Origin: Pedobacter psychroterrae | GTDB lineage: Bacteria; Bacteroidota; Bacteroidia; Sphingobacteriales; Sphingobacteriaceae | DNA: 64,000 nucleotides | Direction: 5' to 3' | Assembly: GCF_004331695.1 (NCBI RefSeq) | Contig: NZ_SJSL01000001.1 | Location: 930,001-994,000, forward strand | Part shown: one piece after another, positions 1 to 8,409 of the stretch | Layout: each line of letters starts with the position of its first letter | Numbering within the stretch: position 1 is the stretch's first letter | Program-made: the position numbers and the translations under genes | The notes under the pieces: generated by a model | Told to the model about the DNA's origin: nothing | Databases searched by the model: none | What the model saw: only the letters and a program-made list of their open reading frames with translations

Positions 1-168
1 AGCAGTGTGCAGCAGGCATTTGTTTTCAGCGGTTACAAAGGTGGAAATCCGGAAATTGGGACCGATAGCGATGGCAATCAGCCCAACGCATTGTTACAGG
101 GCATAGATTATACGGCATATCCAATTCCAAGAACGGTAACTTTTGGACTTAATGTCAATTTCAAATAA
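1..168 (+). CDS. SusC/RagA-type TonB-dependent receptor, C-terminal end (partial)
   Basis: The frame is open from the first base to a TAA at 166-168 and encodes the last 55 residues of an outer-membrane protein. It ends in a final beta-strand with the pattern PRTVTFGLNVNFK, the usual C-terminus of SusC/RagA TonB-linked receptors, where the terminal aromatic or charged strand is read by the barrel-assembly machinery. A SusD gene starts 17 bases downstream, which is the normal SusC-SusD order and supports the call. Everything upstream lies outside the window, so domain content and substrate cannot be judged. Confidence 0.85.
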   Translation, partial: SSVQQAFVFSGYKGGNPEIGTDSDGNQPNALLQGIDYTAYPIPRTVTFGLNVNFK

Positions 169-185
169 ACATTTATCACTTACAA

Positions 186-1661
186 ATGACAATTATGAAA
201 ATTAAAATATTTGCTGTAGCAGCACTGGTCATTACAATCAGTGGTTGTAAAAAGAGTTTTTTGGAAATACCTGCTCAGACAGCTTTAAGCACACCGCTTT
301 ATTTCAAGACGCAGGATGATTTTCAGCAGGCAATAAATGGCGCCTATGCCCCCCTGAGAGGCGCATATAATGGTACTAATGGTGCATGGGCTATGGGAGA
401 ATTGCGGTCTGACAACACTACTTATAAGTATAATCCTAATGACAGAGGAACGATCGCTCCGGAGTACGTGGCTGACTTTCTGGATGACAACACCAACGGG
501 GTGGTTGCCAATAAATATTTCAGCGACTACCAAATCATTGCACGGACCAATCAGATATTATCGCTTATTGATGGCGTGGATTTCAATGCCGAAATTAAGA
601 ATAACATCAAGGGACAAGCCTTTTTTTTAAGGGCGTTTGCCTACTTTGACCTGGTGCAGTATTTCGGCAGTGTTCCTTTACACCTAAAGCCGGCTACAAC
701 GCTAAATGAAACTGCATTGCCTTTAAGCAGCGTAGAGGAGCTTTACAAACAAATTATTGCTGATGCAGAACAGGCAGCTAGCTTACTTCCTGATAAAGCT
801 ACTCAACAGGCCGGCAGGGTAACAACAGGCTCAGCCAAGACCTTATTGGGAAATGTCTTCATCGTTTTAAAACGCTGGGCAGAAGCTGAGGCGACCCTGA
901 AAAGCATAACAGGTTACTCTTTAATGGGGAATTATGCTGATATCTATGCATTAGCTAATAAAAATAATAGCGAATCGATTTTTGAAATTCAATATAAACA
1001 AGGTACTGAAGGGCTTCAAAGCAGTTTCTTCTACACGTTTTTGGTGCAACCTATCACACGTGCGGAGATAACAGTGGTAACCGGTATACCCGAGAACGAT
1101 CGGACGATTGAGGGCTATAACATACCAACGCCTGATATCATTACTGCGTACGAGCCGGATGATGAACGAAAAAATGCATCAATAGGAACGATTACAGCTG
1201 GTGGTGTTGACTATCCTTTCATCAAGAAGTATTTACACACCCATGCACTTTCGGGAAACACTGATGATAATTGGCCCGTGTACAGGTATGCTGAGGTATT
1301 ACTTTTTCTTGCAGAAGCATTAAATGAGCAGGGAAAAACTTCAGAGGCGGCTTCTTATCTCAACCAGGTGAGGCTCAGGGCTGATCTTTTACCGACAACT
1401 GCAGCCAGCCAGACAGATATGCAGGGCGCAATCATTCGGGAGCGAAGGGTGGAGCTGGCCTTCGAAAATAAACGATGGCTGGACCTGGTTCACTTTGGGA
1501 TAGCGGATCCGGTTATGAAAGCCTATGGAACTAAAATTAAGGCTAATCCACAGGCTTATTATTTTCCATCAGGTATTACGCCATCTCCTTCGTCATACAG
1601 TAACATCCGGATTCTTTTCCCTATACCTGCCTCGGAGGTGGCGCTTAACCCTAATTTTTAG
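186..1661 (+). CDS. RagB/SusD family nutrient-uptake lipoprotein
   Basis: This 491-residue surface lipoprotein should cap the SusC barrel whose end lies just upstream and bind the imported ligand. A short N-terminus (MKIKIFAVAALV) leads to the lipobox ISGC. An N-terminal SusD-like TPR region follows (GQAFFLRAFAYFDLVQYFGSVPL, about residues 142-165). The C-terminal SusD domain has the family patterns YRYAEVLLFLAEALNEQG and RERRVELAFENKRWLDLVHFG. ATG codons lie at 186 and 195; the second leaves a tighter signal peptide. The ligand cannot be told from sequence. The pair forms the end of an operon, because a gene-poor stretch of 417 bases follows. Confidence 0.93.
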   Translation: MTIMKIKIFAVAALVITISGCKKSFLEIPAQTALSTPLYFKTQDDFQQAINGAYAPLRGAYNGTNGAWAMGELRSDNTTYKYNPNDRGTIAPEYVADFLDDNTNGVVANKYFSDYQIIARTNQILSLIDGVDFNAEIKNNIKGQAFFLRAFAYFDLVQYFGSVPLHLKPATTLNETALPLSSVEELYKQIIADAEQAASLLPDKATQQAGRVTTGSAKTLLGNVFIVLKRWAEAEATLKSITGYSLMGNYADIYALANKNNSESIFEIQYKQGTEGLQSSFFYTFLVQPITRAEITVVTGIPENDRTIEGYNIPTPDIITAYEPDDERKNASIGTITAGGVDYPFIKKYLHTHALSGNTDDNWPVYRYAEVLLFLAEALNEQGKTSEAASYLNQVRLRADLLPTTAASQTDMQGAIIRERRVELAFENKRWLDLVHFGIADPVMKAYGTKIKANPQAYYFPSGITPSPSSYSNIRILFPIPASEVALNPNF

Positions 1662-2029
1662 TGGTAATTCCACGCATGGTTCGAGGTTCTTGGTTAGCCA
1701 CCGATTCACATCTTGCATCAAGGCATCACAATCAATCGGATGATGTCTGAGGCTTATCGGAAATGGGTTGGCCGAGTTTTAAGAAAATCGTGATGGTTTA
1801 ACAAATTGCCATTTTATAATATTTTGGAAGGTGGTTACAAAAGATATTGGTTAGTAGTGTGAGCGTTCCCGGGCTAGTCTGGGGCGCTTCCTTTTCACCT
1901 AAGAACCGCCATCTAAATGGTATATTTCTCACTATTGATGATAAATAAAGCGGGTCGGAACAGACCACATAAATCAAAAAGTACAATTAATTTCAAGTTT
2001 TTTAAATAAGAATAATGCAATCCGATCTA
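1662..2029. other. Intergenic stretch with a possible stem-loop
   Basis: No convincing gene is seen between the SusD stop and the dioxygenase promoter. Around 1861-1895 AGCG pairs with CGCT and CCC with GGG, followed by TCCTTTT, which could be a weak terminator for the SusCD operon. The rest is AT-rich without repeats I can recognise. Confidence 0.4.
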
Positions 2030-2037
2030 TAAGTTTG
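2030..2037 (+). promoter_or_regulatory. Bacteroidetes -7 promoter element (TAAGTTTG)
   Basis: TAAGTTTG is an exact match to the Bacteroidetes -7 consensus TAnnTTTG and lies 41 bases upstream of the ATG of the dioxygenase gene. No clean TTTG -33 box is visible, only a T-run near 1998-2003. It is inferred to drive the dioxygenase gene. Confidence 0.5.
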
Positions 2038-2078
2038 CAGTAAGTAACCGTCACATAACCACATTAATTAGATTTAAA

Positions 2079-2897
2079 ATGAACACTACTATAACATCTA
2101 CACAGGTTGAGTTTTATCAGGAGAACGGATATATAGTCATAGAAGATTTTTTAAATGCTTCAGAGCTTGAAGTATGGAGGTCAGCCGTTACAGAGGCTAT
2201 TGCAGAAAGAAAGGGGCAGAAAATTCCCGGCAGAGAAGGCAAGATCGGTGAGGATGACGGAATTAATAAAGACACTGAATACCAAAGTAAAGTATTTGAT
2301 CAGATGATTAATCTATGGCAAACCAGCGATAAGATAAGACAGCTGATGTTTGACCCCAAAATCGGCGAGATGGCCGCCAAACTTGCCCAGGTAGATGGCA
2401 TCAGGATTTGGCATGACCAGGCTCTATTCAAAAAGCCTTGGGCCAATCCCACTTCATGGCATTTAGATACCCCATTCTGGTCATTTTCAGATCGCAGGGC
2501 ATTGTCTATTTGGATAGCACTTGATGACGCTACGCTGGAAAATGGTTGTCTGTTTTTTATTCCTGGGTCTCATAAAGGGACAGCTTTCGAAAACCCCGGT
2601 ATTGGTAGAAATATGGATTCGATATTTGAGTTTTATCCTCAGTTCAAATCCTCTGCTACTGTGGCTGCTCCGATGAAGGCTGGTAGCTGTTCTTTTCATA
2701 ACGGGCTTGCCATTCATGGTGCTCATGCCAATATGACCCCCGGATCAAGACGTGCAATGACATGCGCCTACATGCCTGATGGCAATACTTTCAATGGAAT
2801 TGCAAATGTGCTGCCAGATGATGAGCTTGCAAAGCTGCAGGTAGGGGATCTGCTTCAAAACGATAAGCTGAACCCATTAATCTTCAGTAAACCGTAA
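2079..2897 (+). CDS. Phytanoyl-CoA dioxygenase (PhyH) family 2OG/Fe(II) oxygenase
   Basis: The 272-residue protein has the double-stranded beta-helix iron ligands of non-heme 2-oxoglutarate oxygenases: His128-x-Asp130 in SWHLDTPFWSF and a distal His213 in the segment IHGAHANMTPGSRRA. The Arg residues after it are the likely 2-oxoglutarate anchor. Family members hydroxylate small molecules or lipid-derived acids in the cytoplasm; the substrate here is unknown. There is no signal peptide. The gene stands alone behind its own promoter, with 417 bases before and about 320 after it, so context gives no pathway. Confidence 0.85.
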   Translation: MNTTITSTQVEFYQENGYIVIEDFLNASELEVWRSAVTEAIAERKGQKIPGREGKIGEDDGINKDTEYQSKVFDQMINLWQTSDKIRQLMFDPKIGEMAAKLAQVDGIRIWHDQALFKKPWANPTSWHLDTPFWSFSDRRALSIWIALDDATLENGCLFFIPGSHKGTAFENPGIGRNMDSIFEFYPQFKSSATVAAPMKAGSCSFHNGLAIHGAHANMTPGSRRAMTCAYMPDGNTFNGIANVLPDDELAKLQVGDLLQNDKLNPLIFSKP

Positions 2898-3169
2898 TAG
2901 ACGCAAGGAGCTTTTGCAGCTCTATAGTGGTTTCATTCATGGTAGATTTCTTTTCCACTGATGAGTCTTTAACTGGACCCTGCGACATGTTATGGAAGAA
3001 CTTAATCGGTGATTTAGTAATTGAGACAACCTAAAAGCTAGACTCCCTTTGCGAGCTATTAACAATGGGGAATTAACCGGCTTAATGTCTATTCAGACTG
3101 GAAAAGACAATTCTAGGATTTGGGTTCCTCCGTTCCAATTTAGGTAAAATAGTTTGTCTAACTCACCAC

Positions 3170-3196
3170 TTGAAATAAACTACTGCTTTAGTTTTG
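3170..3196 (+). promoter_or_regulatory. Probable promoter of the oxoamine synthase gene
   Basis: TAGTTTTG at 3189-3196 is an exact TAnnTTTG -7 box. A TTG at 3170-3172 could serve as the -33 element, although the 16-base spacing is a little short. Transcription would begin near 3203. That would place the TTG codon at 3154 outside the transcript and supports the ATG at 3217 as the real start. Confidence 0.45.
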
Positions 3197-3216
3197 TATT
3201 CCTAACTCTTTATGAA

Positions 3217-4473
3217 ATGAATGTAGATTTCGAAAACGCCAGCTTTAAAGACTTTGAGAATCCCGAGGGGATGGACATTTACCAGCGTTCGGATTTGTTT
3301 AATGAATACCTGGATTTTCTCCAGGATCGTGGTCATTTGAACTATCGGCTGGAGAGTCTGACTGGATGCGGGCCGGTCGTAGAAATGGATATTCCGGGTT
3401 ACGGAGGCAGACGGCCTTATGTGAGCCTGGTATCCAATGACTATTTGGGTTTCTCTCAGCATCCTCTGGTAAAAAAGGCGGCTGTTTATGGGATCAACAA
3501 TTTCGGTACGGGTGCGGGCGCTTCGCCGGCAATCGGAGGGCATTATAGTTTTCACCAGGAATTGGAAAATGCGATCGCAAGCTTTTTTAAGCGGGATTCG
3601 GCGATTATTTATACCACAGGTTATACGGCCAATAGCGCTTCACTGCTGAGCATGCTGCAGGTGCAGGACCTGGCAATTCTGGATATAGGTGTACATACCA
3701 GTGTGAGGGAAGGCTGTTCAGCCACTAATACCAAAATATTCCTGCATAACAATCTGAATATGCTGGAGCGGATCCTTCGGGAAAATAAAGATAAATACCG
3801 AACTAAAATGGTGGTAATTGACGGTGTGTATTCCCAGGATGGTGATTTGGCACCGCTGGATCAAATCCTGCAATTGACCAAACATTATGGGGCTTATCTG
3901 ATGCTTGATGATGCGCATGGTACCGGAGTCATTGGGGAAACAGGAAGGGGTGTCATTGAAACCCATGATTTGTTTGAGCAGGTAGATATTATCTCAGGAA
4001 CATTTAGTAAGACCTTTGCCCATGTTGGCGGGTATGTGATCGCTTCGGCTGAGCTGGTCCGGTTTTTAAAGTTCCAAAGTAGACAGCATTTATTTTCAGC
4101 AACCAGCACTCCTGCCTGTATGGCTATTACTAAAGCAATTCAGCTGATTGATCAGGAGCCGGAGTGGATGGACCTGCTTTGGGAGAACATCAATTATTTT
4201 ACTACTGGTTTAAGATCGCTTGGGCTGGATATTGGCACGACCGCTTCGGCAATCATCCCCGTAAAAATCGGAAATTCAGCGGTAACCGGGGAGGTCAGTA
4301 AAATGCTGCTGAAAGCAGGGGTGTATGCCAATCCGATTATTTATCCGGCGGTACCTAAAAAGCATTCCAGAATACGAATGAGCTTGATGGCCACCCATAC
4401 CCGTCCTCAGCTTGATGCGGTATTGAATGCATTTGAGCATATTTCAAATAAACTTGGCTTAACCAAAACCTAA
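3217..4473 (+). CDS. Alpha-oxoamine synthase (BioF/KBL/serine palmitoyltransferase-like), PLP-dependent
   Basis: A fold-type I PLP enzyme of 418 residues from ATG 3217. It would join an acyl-CoA to an amino acid with loss of CO2. The PLP lysine is K265 in the motif GTFSKTFAHVGGY, and the cofactor-ring Asp lies in LMLDDAHGTGVIG, both hallmarks of the alpha-oxoamine synthase group (KBL, BioF, HemA, SPT, CqsA). An in-frame TTG at 3154 would add 21 hydrophobic residues but precedes the predicted promoter. The absence of other biotin genes argues against BioF. Serine palmitoyltransferase (sphingolipids are typical of this family of bacteria) or a signal synthase are alternatives. A tetR gene follows after 37 bases. 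Confidence 0.85.
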   Translation: MNVDFENASFKDFENPEGMDIYQRSDLFNEYLDFLQDRGHLNYRLESLTGCGPVVEMDIPGYGGRRPYVSLVSNDYLGFSQHPLVKKAAVYGINNFGTGAGASPAIGGHYSFHQELENAIASFFKRDSAIIYTTGYTANSASLLSMLQVQDLAILDIGVHTSVREGCSATNTKIFLHNNLNMLERILRENKDKYRTKMVVIDGVYSQDGDLAPLDQILQLTKHYGAYLMLDDAHGTGVIGETGRGVIETHDLFEQVDIISGTFSKTFAHVGGYVIASAELVRFLKFQSRQHLFSATSTPACMAITKAIQLIDQEPEWMDLLWENINYFTTGLRSLGLDIGTTASAIIPVKIGNSAVTGEVSKMLLKAGVYANPIIYPAVPKKHSRIRMSLMATHTRPQLDAVLNAFEHISNKLGLTKT

Positions 4474-4510
4474 ACGGTTTCGCCTTTCATTTACCTAACA
4501 CCCTATTGTT

Positions 4511-5164
4511 ATGGATAAGAAAAGAGGGCCTTACCGGCCGCGTGATAAAGAAGTTACGATGCAGCTCTTGATTGAGGCTGTAGGACTGATCCTGGCCGAG
4601 GACGGCTATCGAGGTTTGGGCGTGAACAAAGTCGCTCTCAGGGCAGGCGTGGATAAAAAGAATATCTACAATTATTTTGAAAGTTATAATAACCTGCTGA
4701 AGACCTATATCAAAAGCAAAGATTTCTGGACGCACATATTTGAAAAGTTCCATCTTTCGGATGCACCTAAGGGGGAAGAAATGCCGGATTATTTAGGTGC
4801 TATTTTTAAAGAGCAGTTTAAATACTTCTCATCTGAAAAGGAAATGCAGCAGTTTATATTCTGGCAGATTTCTCAGTCGAATGTTTTGCTTAAAGAAATT
4901 TCGGATGAAAGGGAGGTTAAGGGTGCGGTTATTGCTAGTTTGGCGGATCCCCATTTCAAGAATTCTGGTGTGCGGCTTGCAGCGGTGCTTGCCTTGGTTT
5001 TAGGAGGGGTTTACTATGTAGTCTGGCATGCGGAATATAATAAGAGCGTAGTATGCGGACTGGATGTGAACCAGGAGAAAGACCGTGAAGATTTCCTGCG
5101 AACCATCGGCCAGGTGATCTCCTGGGCATGGGAAGCTGCGGGGAAAGAGAAAAGGACCGAATGA
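4511..5164 (+). CDS. TetR/AcrR family transcriptional regulator
   Basis: The 217-residue protein carries an N-terminal TetR helix-turn-helix (about residues 15-62; LGVNKVALRAGVDKKNIYNYFESYNNLLKTYI). A divergent, mostly helical ligand-binding and dimer domain follows. It lies 37 bases behind the oxoamine synthase on the same strand and may be co-transcribed with it. Its targets are unknown; control of the neighbouring synthase or acetyltransferase is only an inference. Confidence 0.88.
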   Translation: MDKKRGPYRPRDKEVTMQLLIEAVGLILAEDGYRGLGVNKVALRAGVDKKNIYNYFESYNNLLKTYIKSKDFWTHIFEKFHLSDAPKGEEMPDYLGAIFKEQFKYFSSEKEMQQFIFWQISQSNVLLKEISDEREVKGAVIASLADPHFKNSGVRLAAVLALVLGGVYYVVWHAEYNKSVVCGLDVNQEKDREDFLRTIGQVISWAWEAAGKEKRTE

Positions 5165-5266
5165 GCAGATACTGTCACATCAGGACAGTGTTGATATCGG
5201 AATAAGTACAGAGATATAGCTCTTCGGACTGTTATACAATTTATAACTTGCATAAATCATCCCTAT

Positions 5267-5845
5267 ATGAGAAACGCAACTTTAAACGATAAATCTGCTG
5301 TAGTTCGGATTTTATCGCAATCATTTCAGGACAACAAAAGCGTCAATTACATTGTCCGTCAGGACGAGCGGATTGTGGACCGCATCAGGGGGCTAATGGA
5401 ATATTCTTTCCACTGCTGTTTGGATTTTGGGAGGGTCTTTATTGCTGAGGATGGTAACGCCTGTGCGCTGGTTCTGTTCCCTGACCGAAAGCGAACTTCA
5501 CTTAGCAGTATCCTGCGTGATCTGAAACTGGTATTTAAAGTCATCGGGCTGGGTGCATTGCTAAAGGTAATCAGACGGGAATCCTTGATTAAAAGGCGAT
5601 ATACCGCATCGAGAGAGGTATATTATCTCTGGTTCATAGGAGTATTACCGGAGTGGCAGGGCAGGGGTTCGGGTACCCAATTGATCGAGGAGGTTCTGCT
5701 AGAGGCGAGCCGCATGAACCGTCCTGTTTACCTGGAAACGTCTACAGAGCGGAATCTGTCATGGTATGGGGGGCTTGGCTTTGAGTTATATGATCAGCTG
5801 GATCTGGGTTATCAACTGTATTTTTTTCGCAAGCGCATGCATTAA
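5267..5845 (+). CDS. GNAT family N-acetyltransferase
   Basis: A 192-residue acetyl-CoA-dependent acyltransferase. The acetyl-CoA pyrophosphate-binding motif A is seen as VLPEWQGRGSGTQLIEEVL (about residues 126-144), and the end segment (ETSTERNLSWYGGLGFELY) is the usual C-terminal motif B. The substrate is unknown. It follows tetR by about 100 bases on the same strand and precedes a LuxR-type regulator by 21 bases. Confidence 0.85.
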   Translation: MRNATLNDKSAVVRILSQSFQDNKSVNYIVRQDERIVDRIRGLMEYSFHCCLDFGRVFIAEDGNACALVLFPDRKRTSLSSILRDLKLVFKVIGLGALLKVIRRESLIKRRYTASREVYYLWFIGVLPEWQGRGSGTQLIEEVLLEASRMNRPVYLETSTERNLSWYGGLGFELYDQLDLGYQLYFFRKRMH

Positions 5846-5866
5846 CTGGTCGTCTAATTTCTGCTT

Positions 5867-6820
5867 ATGCTAGTTTTCGGATCCCAGCTGCACCTGCTGA
5901 CCTTTATTATTGTTTTACTGGAGCTTATGACGCTACCCTTTGTCTGGTGGTATTACTATAGCTGGCCAGGTGATAAAAGCAGGCTCTGGTATTTTATCTT
6001 GCTGGCGCTGCTTGTTTTTTACAATTTGACCGGGGGGATGTTTCCCGATCCAAAGTTGCGGTTTATTTCTGTTACGATGCAGAACATAATTGCTTATGGC
6101 TCCGGCTTTGGGATGGCGGCGTATTTTCCGTATTATTTTTATAAGTCTTTCGGTTTGGAGAGGCTGCGGAAACATTTACATTGCTGGGTTCCTCTATGTT
6201 TGCTGCTTCCCTTTGTCCTGTTTTTTTGCGTACTGTATCCGCTTACAAAGAACCTTGATCTGGCGATCAACCTCGGGATGTTATTGCCGCTTGTATATTC
6301 GCCAATCCTGTTACGGGCGATCTTGCTATCCATTCGGGAGCGGTTCCGATCCAACGAGCTATCGCTTTATCCTTACGGGAAGGCGGAGATGTGGGCTGTA
6401 TACCTGGCGGTATCTCCCTGGGTATTGATGTGTGTTTTCTCATACCTGCGGGTGAGCCAATGGGTAGAGGTGCTAGCTACCAATATCGGGTTTATTATCA
6501 TAACAGTGCTCTTTATGTTACGCTCAGGGCGCATGGAAAGGCTGGATAAACAACGCATGCTGGAGCTGGAGTCCTCTGGAGACAATCAGCATGCTGATTG
6601 TCTCAAACTGTGTGCTAAATATAATCTGAGTAAGCGGGAGGTAGAGGTTGCCCGTTTACATTGCCAGGGACTGACATATGAGCAGATCGGAGAAAAACTT
6701 TTTATCAGTAAAAGGACGGTGGACACTTATGTGCAGCGGATTTACTTTAAAACCGGGGTCAACACGAAGATTACCTTGCAAAAGAAACTGGGCTTTGGGC
6801 TAATTAATAGCTCACCCTGA
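5867..6820 (+). CDS. Membrane-anchored LuxR-type (GerE) transcriptional regulator
   Basis: The 317-residue protein has six or seven hydrophobic segments in residues 5-220. A cytosolic C-terminal LuxR/GerE helix-turn-helix follows (about residues 250-310; LSKREVEVARLHCQGLTYEQIGEKLFISKRTVDTYVQ). The layout implies a membrane sensor joined directly to a DNA-binding output without a receiver domain, an architecture common in Bacteroidetes. The signal is unknown. It sits 21 bases after the acetyltransferase and 24 before the Crp-like gene. Confidence 0.85.
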   Translation: MLVFGSQLHLLTFIIVLLELMTLPFVWWYYYSWPGDKSRLWYFILLALLVFYNLTGGMFPDPKLRFISVTMQNIIAYGSGFGMAAYFPYYFYKSFGLERLRKHLHCWVPLCLLLPFVLFFCVLYPLTKNLDLAINLGMLLPLVYSPILLRAILLSIRERFRSNELSLYPYGKAEMWAVYLAVSPWVLMCVFSYLRVSQWVEVLATNIGFIIITVLFMLRSGRMERLDKQRMLELESSGDNQHADCLKLCAKYNLSKREVEVARLHCQGLTYEQIGEKLFISKRTVDTYVQRIYFKTGVNTKITLQKKLGFGLINSSP

Positions 6821-6844
6821 TGGTTGGATTTAAAATAACTTGCA

Positions 6845-7450
6845 GTGGGCCCTATTTCGGATGAATCTTTTTTGATCTTGATTGACTTCATGGAAGGCTA
6901 TGTTAAGCTGGGTGTGAAATTTAAACTGGCTTTGAGATCTGTGCTGCATGAAACGAGTTATAAAAAGGGCGCCAGGATTTTAAGCTCGGGTTCCGTTCAG
7001 CACAATATTTGGTTTTTACTGGATGGACTGGCCAGAGAGATCAGGGTGCATCCGGATACTTTTGAAGAAAATACGGTTTGGTTTTGGTTTTCCGGATCGT
7101 TTCTATTTTCCACTCCCGGACTTTTTAACAGGGTCCCATCGGAGAGTACGATTGAGTTGTTGGAAGATTGCAGGGTGGTGCTGATCAGTTACCAGGATTG
7201 GGCGCGGCTGAAAGAAGTTTTTGGGGAAAATGAGCTGGTTACTGAAAAGATCCGCGGGGGCTACGATAGTGTGCGTCAGCAGTTGGGAGATGACATTAGA
7301 AACCTAAGTACCGATCAGCGGTATTTGAAGCATGAGCCTGTGCTCGATAATTTGTTTGGCCGCACGCAATTACGCTATGTTGCCGAGTATATGGGTATGT
7401 CGCCGGACAGGCTGGGCAGACTGCGCCGTAAGTATAACAATGGGGCTTAG
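6845..7450 (+). CDS. Crp/Fnr-type regulator with cyclic-nucleotide-binding fold
   Basis: The 201-residue protein has a cNMP-binding beta-roll (about residues 30-125; YKKGARILSSGSVQHNIWFLLDGLAREI). The C-terminus is short and helical (RTQLRYVAEYMGMSPDRLGRLRRKY) and acts as the helix-turn-helix. Start is GTG at 6845; an ATG at 6890 would remove 15 residues of a helix normally present in the family. Bacteroidetes Crp-like proteins of this length often lack the cAMP-contact residues, so the ligand is open. Confidence 0.82.
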   Translation: MGPISDESFLILIDFMEGYVKLGVKFKLALRSVLHETSYKKGARILSSGSVQHNIWFLLDGLAREIRVHPDTFEENTVWFWFSGSFLFSTPGLFNRVPSESTIELLEDCRVVLISYQDWARLKEVFGENELVTEKIRGGYDSVRQQLGDDIRNLSTDQRYLKHEPVLDNLFGRTQLRYVAEYMGMSPDRLGRLRRKYNNGA

Positions 7451-7570
7451 CCGGATCTGGATCCGGTTTCTGCCGGGTGTGTCTCCGTTTTTTACCGGAT
7501 GAAGTAGTGGTTTATTCCGGACGATTTGATTTTTTTGTTTTCGAGATTAGGGTAATCAAATATAACGGTT

Positions 7571-7999
7571 ATGAATCCTAGATTTTTACAAATCATGCCT
7601 CAAGTGACTGCGTGGATATTCATAGTGCTTTTTGTCTATACTGCATCTGATAAACTGGTAAATGTAAAAGACTTTTCCGAGTTCCTGAACAGGTTGGAAT
7701 TTATTGGACCATATGGATCTGTGCTTGCCTGGATGATCCCGGTTGTGGAGATCGGAATTTCTTTAATGCTGCTGCTGCCTTCATTTCGAGCTGCAGGGTT
7801 AATTGTTAGCATAGGGTTGATGCTATTATTTACTTTTTATTTGGTTTATATGCGAATTGCTTACACTCATTTGCCATGTCATTGCGGTGGGGTTATCAGT
7901 AAGTTAACCTGGCTGCAGCATATCTGGTTTAATGTTGGGCTGATTGTGTTATTGCTTTTTTCAGTGAGGTGGTTTTCTTGGACTAAGCCTGCTGGCTAG
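7571..7999 (+). CDS. MauE/DoxX-like redox-associated membrane protein
   Basis: A 142-residue inner-membrane protein with four predicted transmembrane helices (about residues 12-30, 50-70, 76-97, 115-135). A CHCGG motif sits in the loop before the last helix (HLPCHCGGVISKLTW), typical of the MauE/DoxX-like group. Members are thought to move electrons to periplasmic disulfide chemistry. It precedes the small exported Cys-containing protein at 8078, an arrangement seen repeatedly in Sphingobacteriaceae. Function is inferred from family only. Confidence 0.75.
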   Translation: MNPRFLQIMPQVTAWIFIVLFVYTASDKLVNVKDFSEFLNRLEFIGPYGSVLAWMIPVVEIGISLMLLLPSFRAAGLIVSIGLMLLFTFYLVYMRIAYTHLPCHCGGVISKLTWLQHIWFNVGLIVLLLFSVRWFSWTKPAG

Positions 8000-8077
8000 A
8001 ATATTTACGCGCGTAATGCAGGTTGAAGCTGTATCCTGTGGAAAATACGGCACATTATTTTTATTAATTTCAATAAC

Positions 8078-8356
8078 ATGAAAAACCTATTGTTTGGCTT
8101 AACAGCTGTAGGAATGGCGCTTGGGCTTAGCGCTTTTACAAATGCGCCCAAAGAGTTGAATCGCTTCGATAAAACTTACTATCAATTGTCTAATGGCACT
8201 TATGTAAGTACTCCGCCAACCGGTGTTTGCCAGAGCCAGAACAGCGATCCATGCATAGTAAACTATATCGGATCCACACCATCTGCTGAGGGATGGAGCT
8301 TTGCTGATCGTCCTGCGGGTACAATTGAGACAAGTGGCTTGGGTTACAGGCAGTAG
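8078..8356 (+). CDS. Small exported protein, DUF6520-like
   Basis: A 92-residue protein with a clear Sec signal peptide (MKNLLFGLTAVGMALGLSAFTNA, cleavage near residue 23). The short mature part is rich in Ser, Thr, Tyr and Pro and carries a Cys pair (VCQSQNSDPC, a C-x6-C spacing). This matches small DUF6520-type exported proteins of Bacteroidetes that cluster with MauE-like membrane proteins. No function is established. It ends seven bases before a strong hairpin. Confidence 0.7.
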   Translation: MKNLLFGLTAVGMALGLSAFTNAPKELNRFDKTYYQLSNGTYVSTPPTGVCQSQNSDPCIVNYIGSTPSAEGWSFADRPAGTIETSGLGYRQ

Positions 8357-8362
8357 TCAAAT

Positions 8363-8390
8363 AAAAGGGAGTGCTGAACTCCCTTTTATT
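8363..8390. terminator. Intrinsic terminator between convergent transcripts
   Basis: AAAAGGGAG (8363-8371) and CTCCCTTTT (8379-8387) form a perfect 9-bp stem with a 7-base loop. The A and T tails on both sides suit a bidirectional terminator for the DUF6520-like gene and the TlpA gene that ends at 8410 on the other strand. Confidence 0.8.
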
Positions 8391-8409
8391 TTGTCCTCTT
8401 CAAACCTGA

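Noticed and set aside
1798..1986. Minus-strand frame of 62 codons in the first gene-poor gap
   Set aside because: No similarity, no upstream promoter, and atypical composition; treated as chance.
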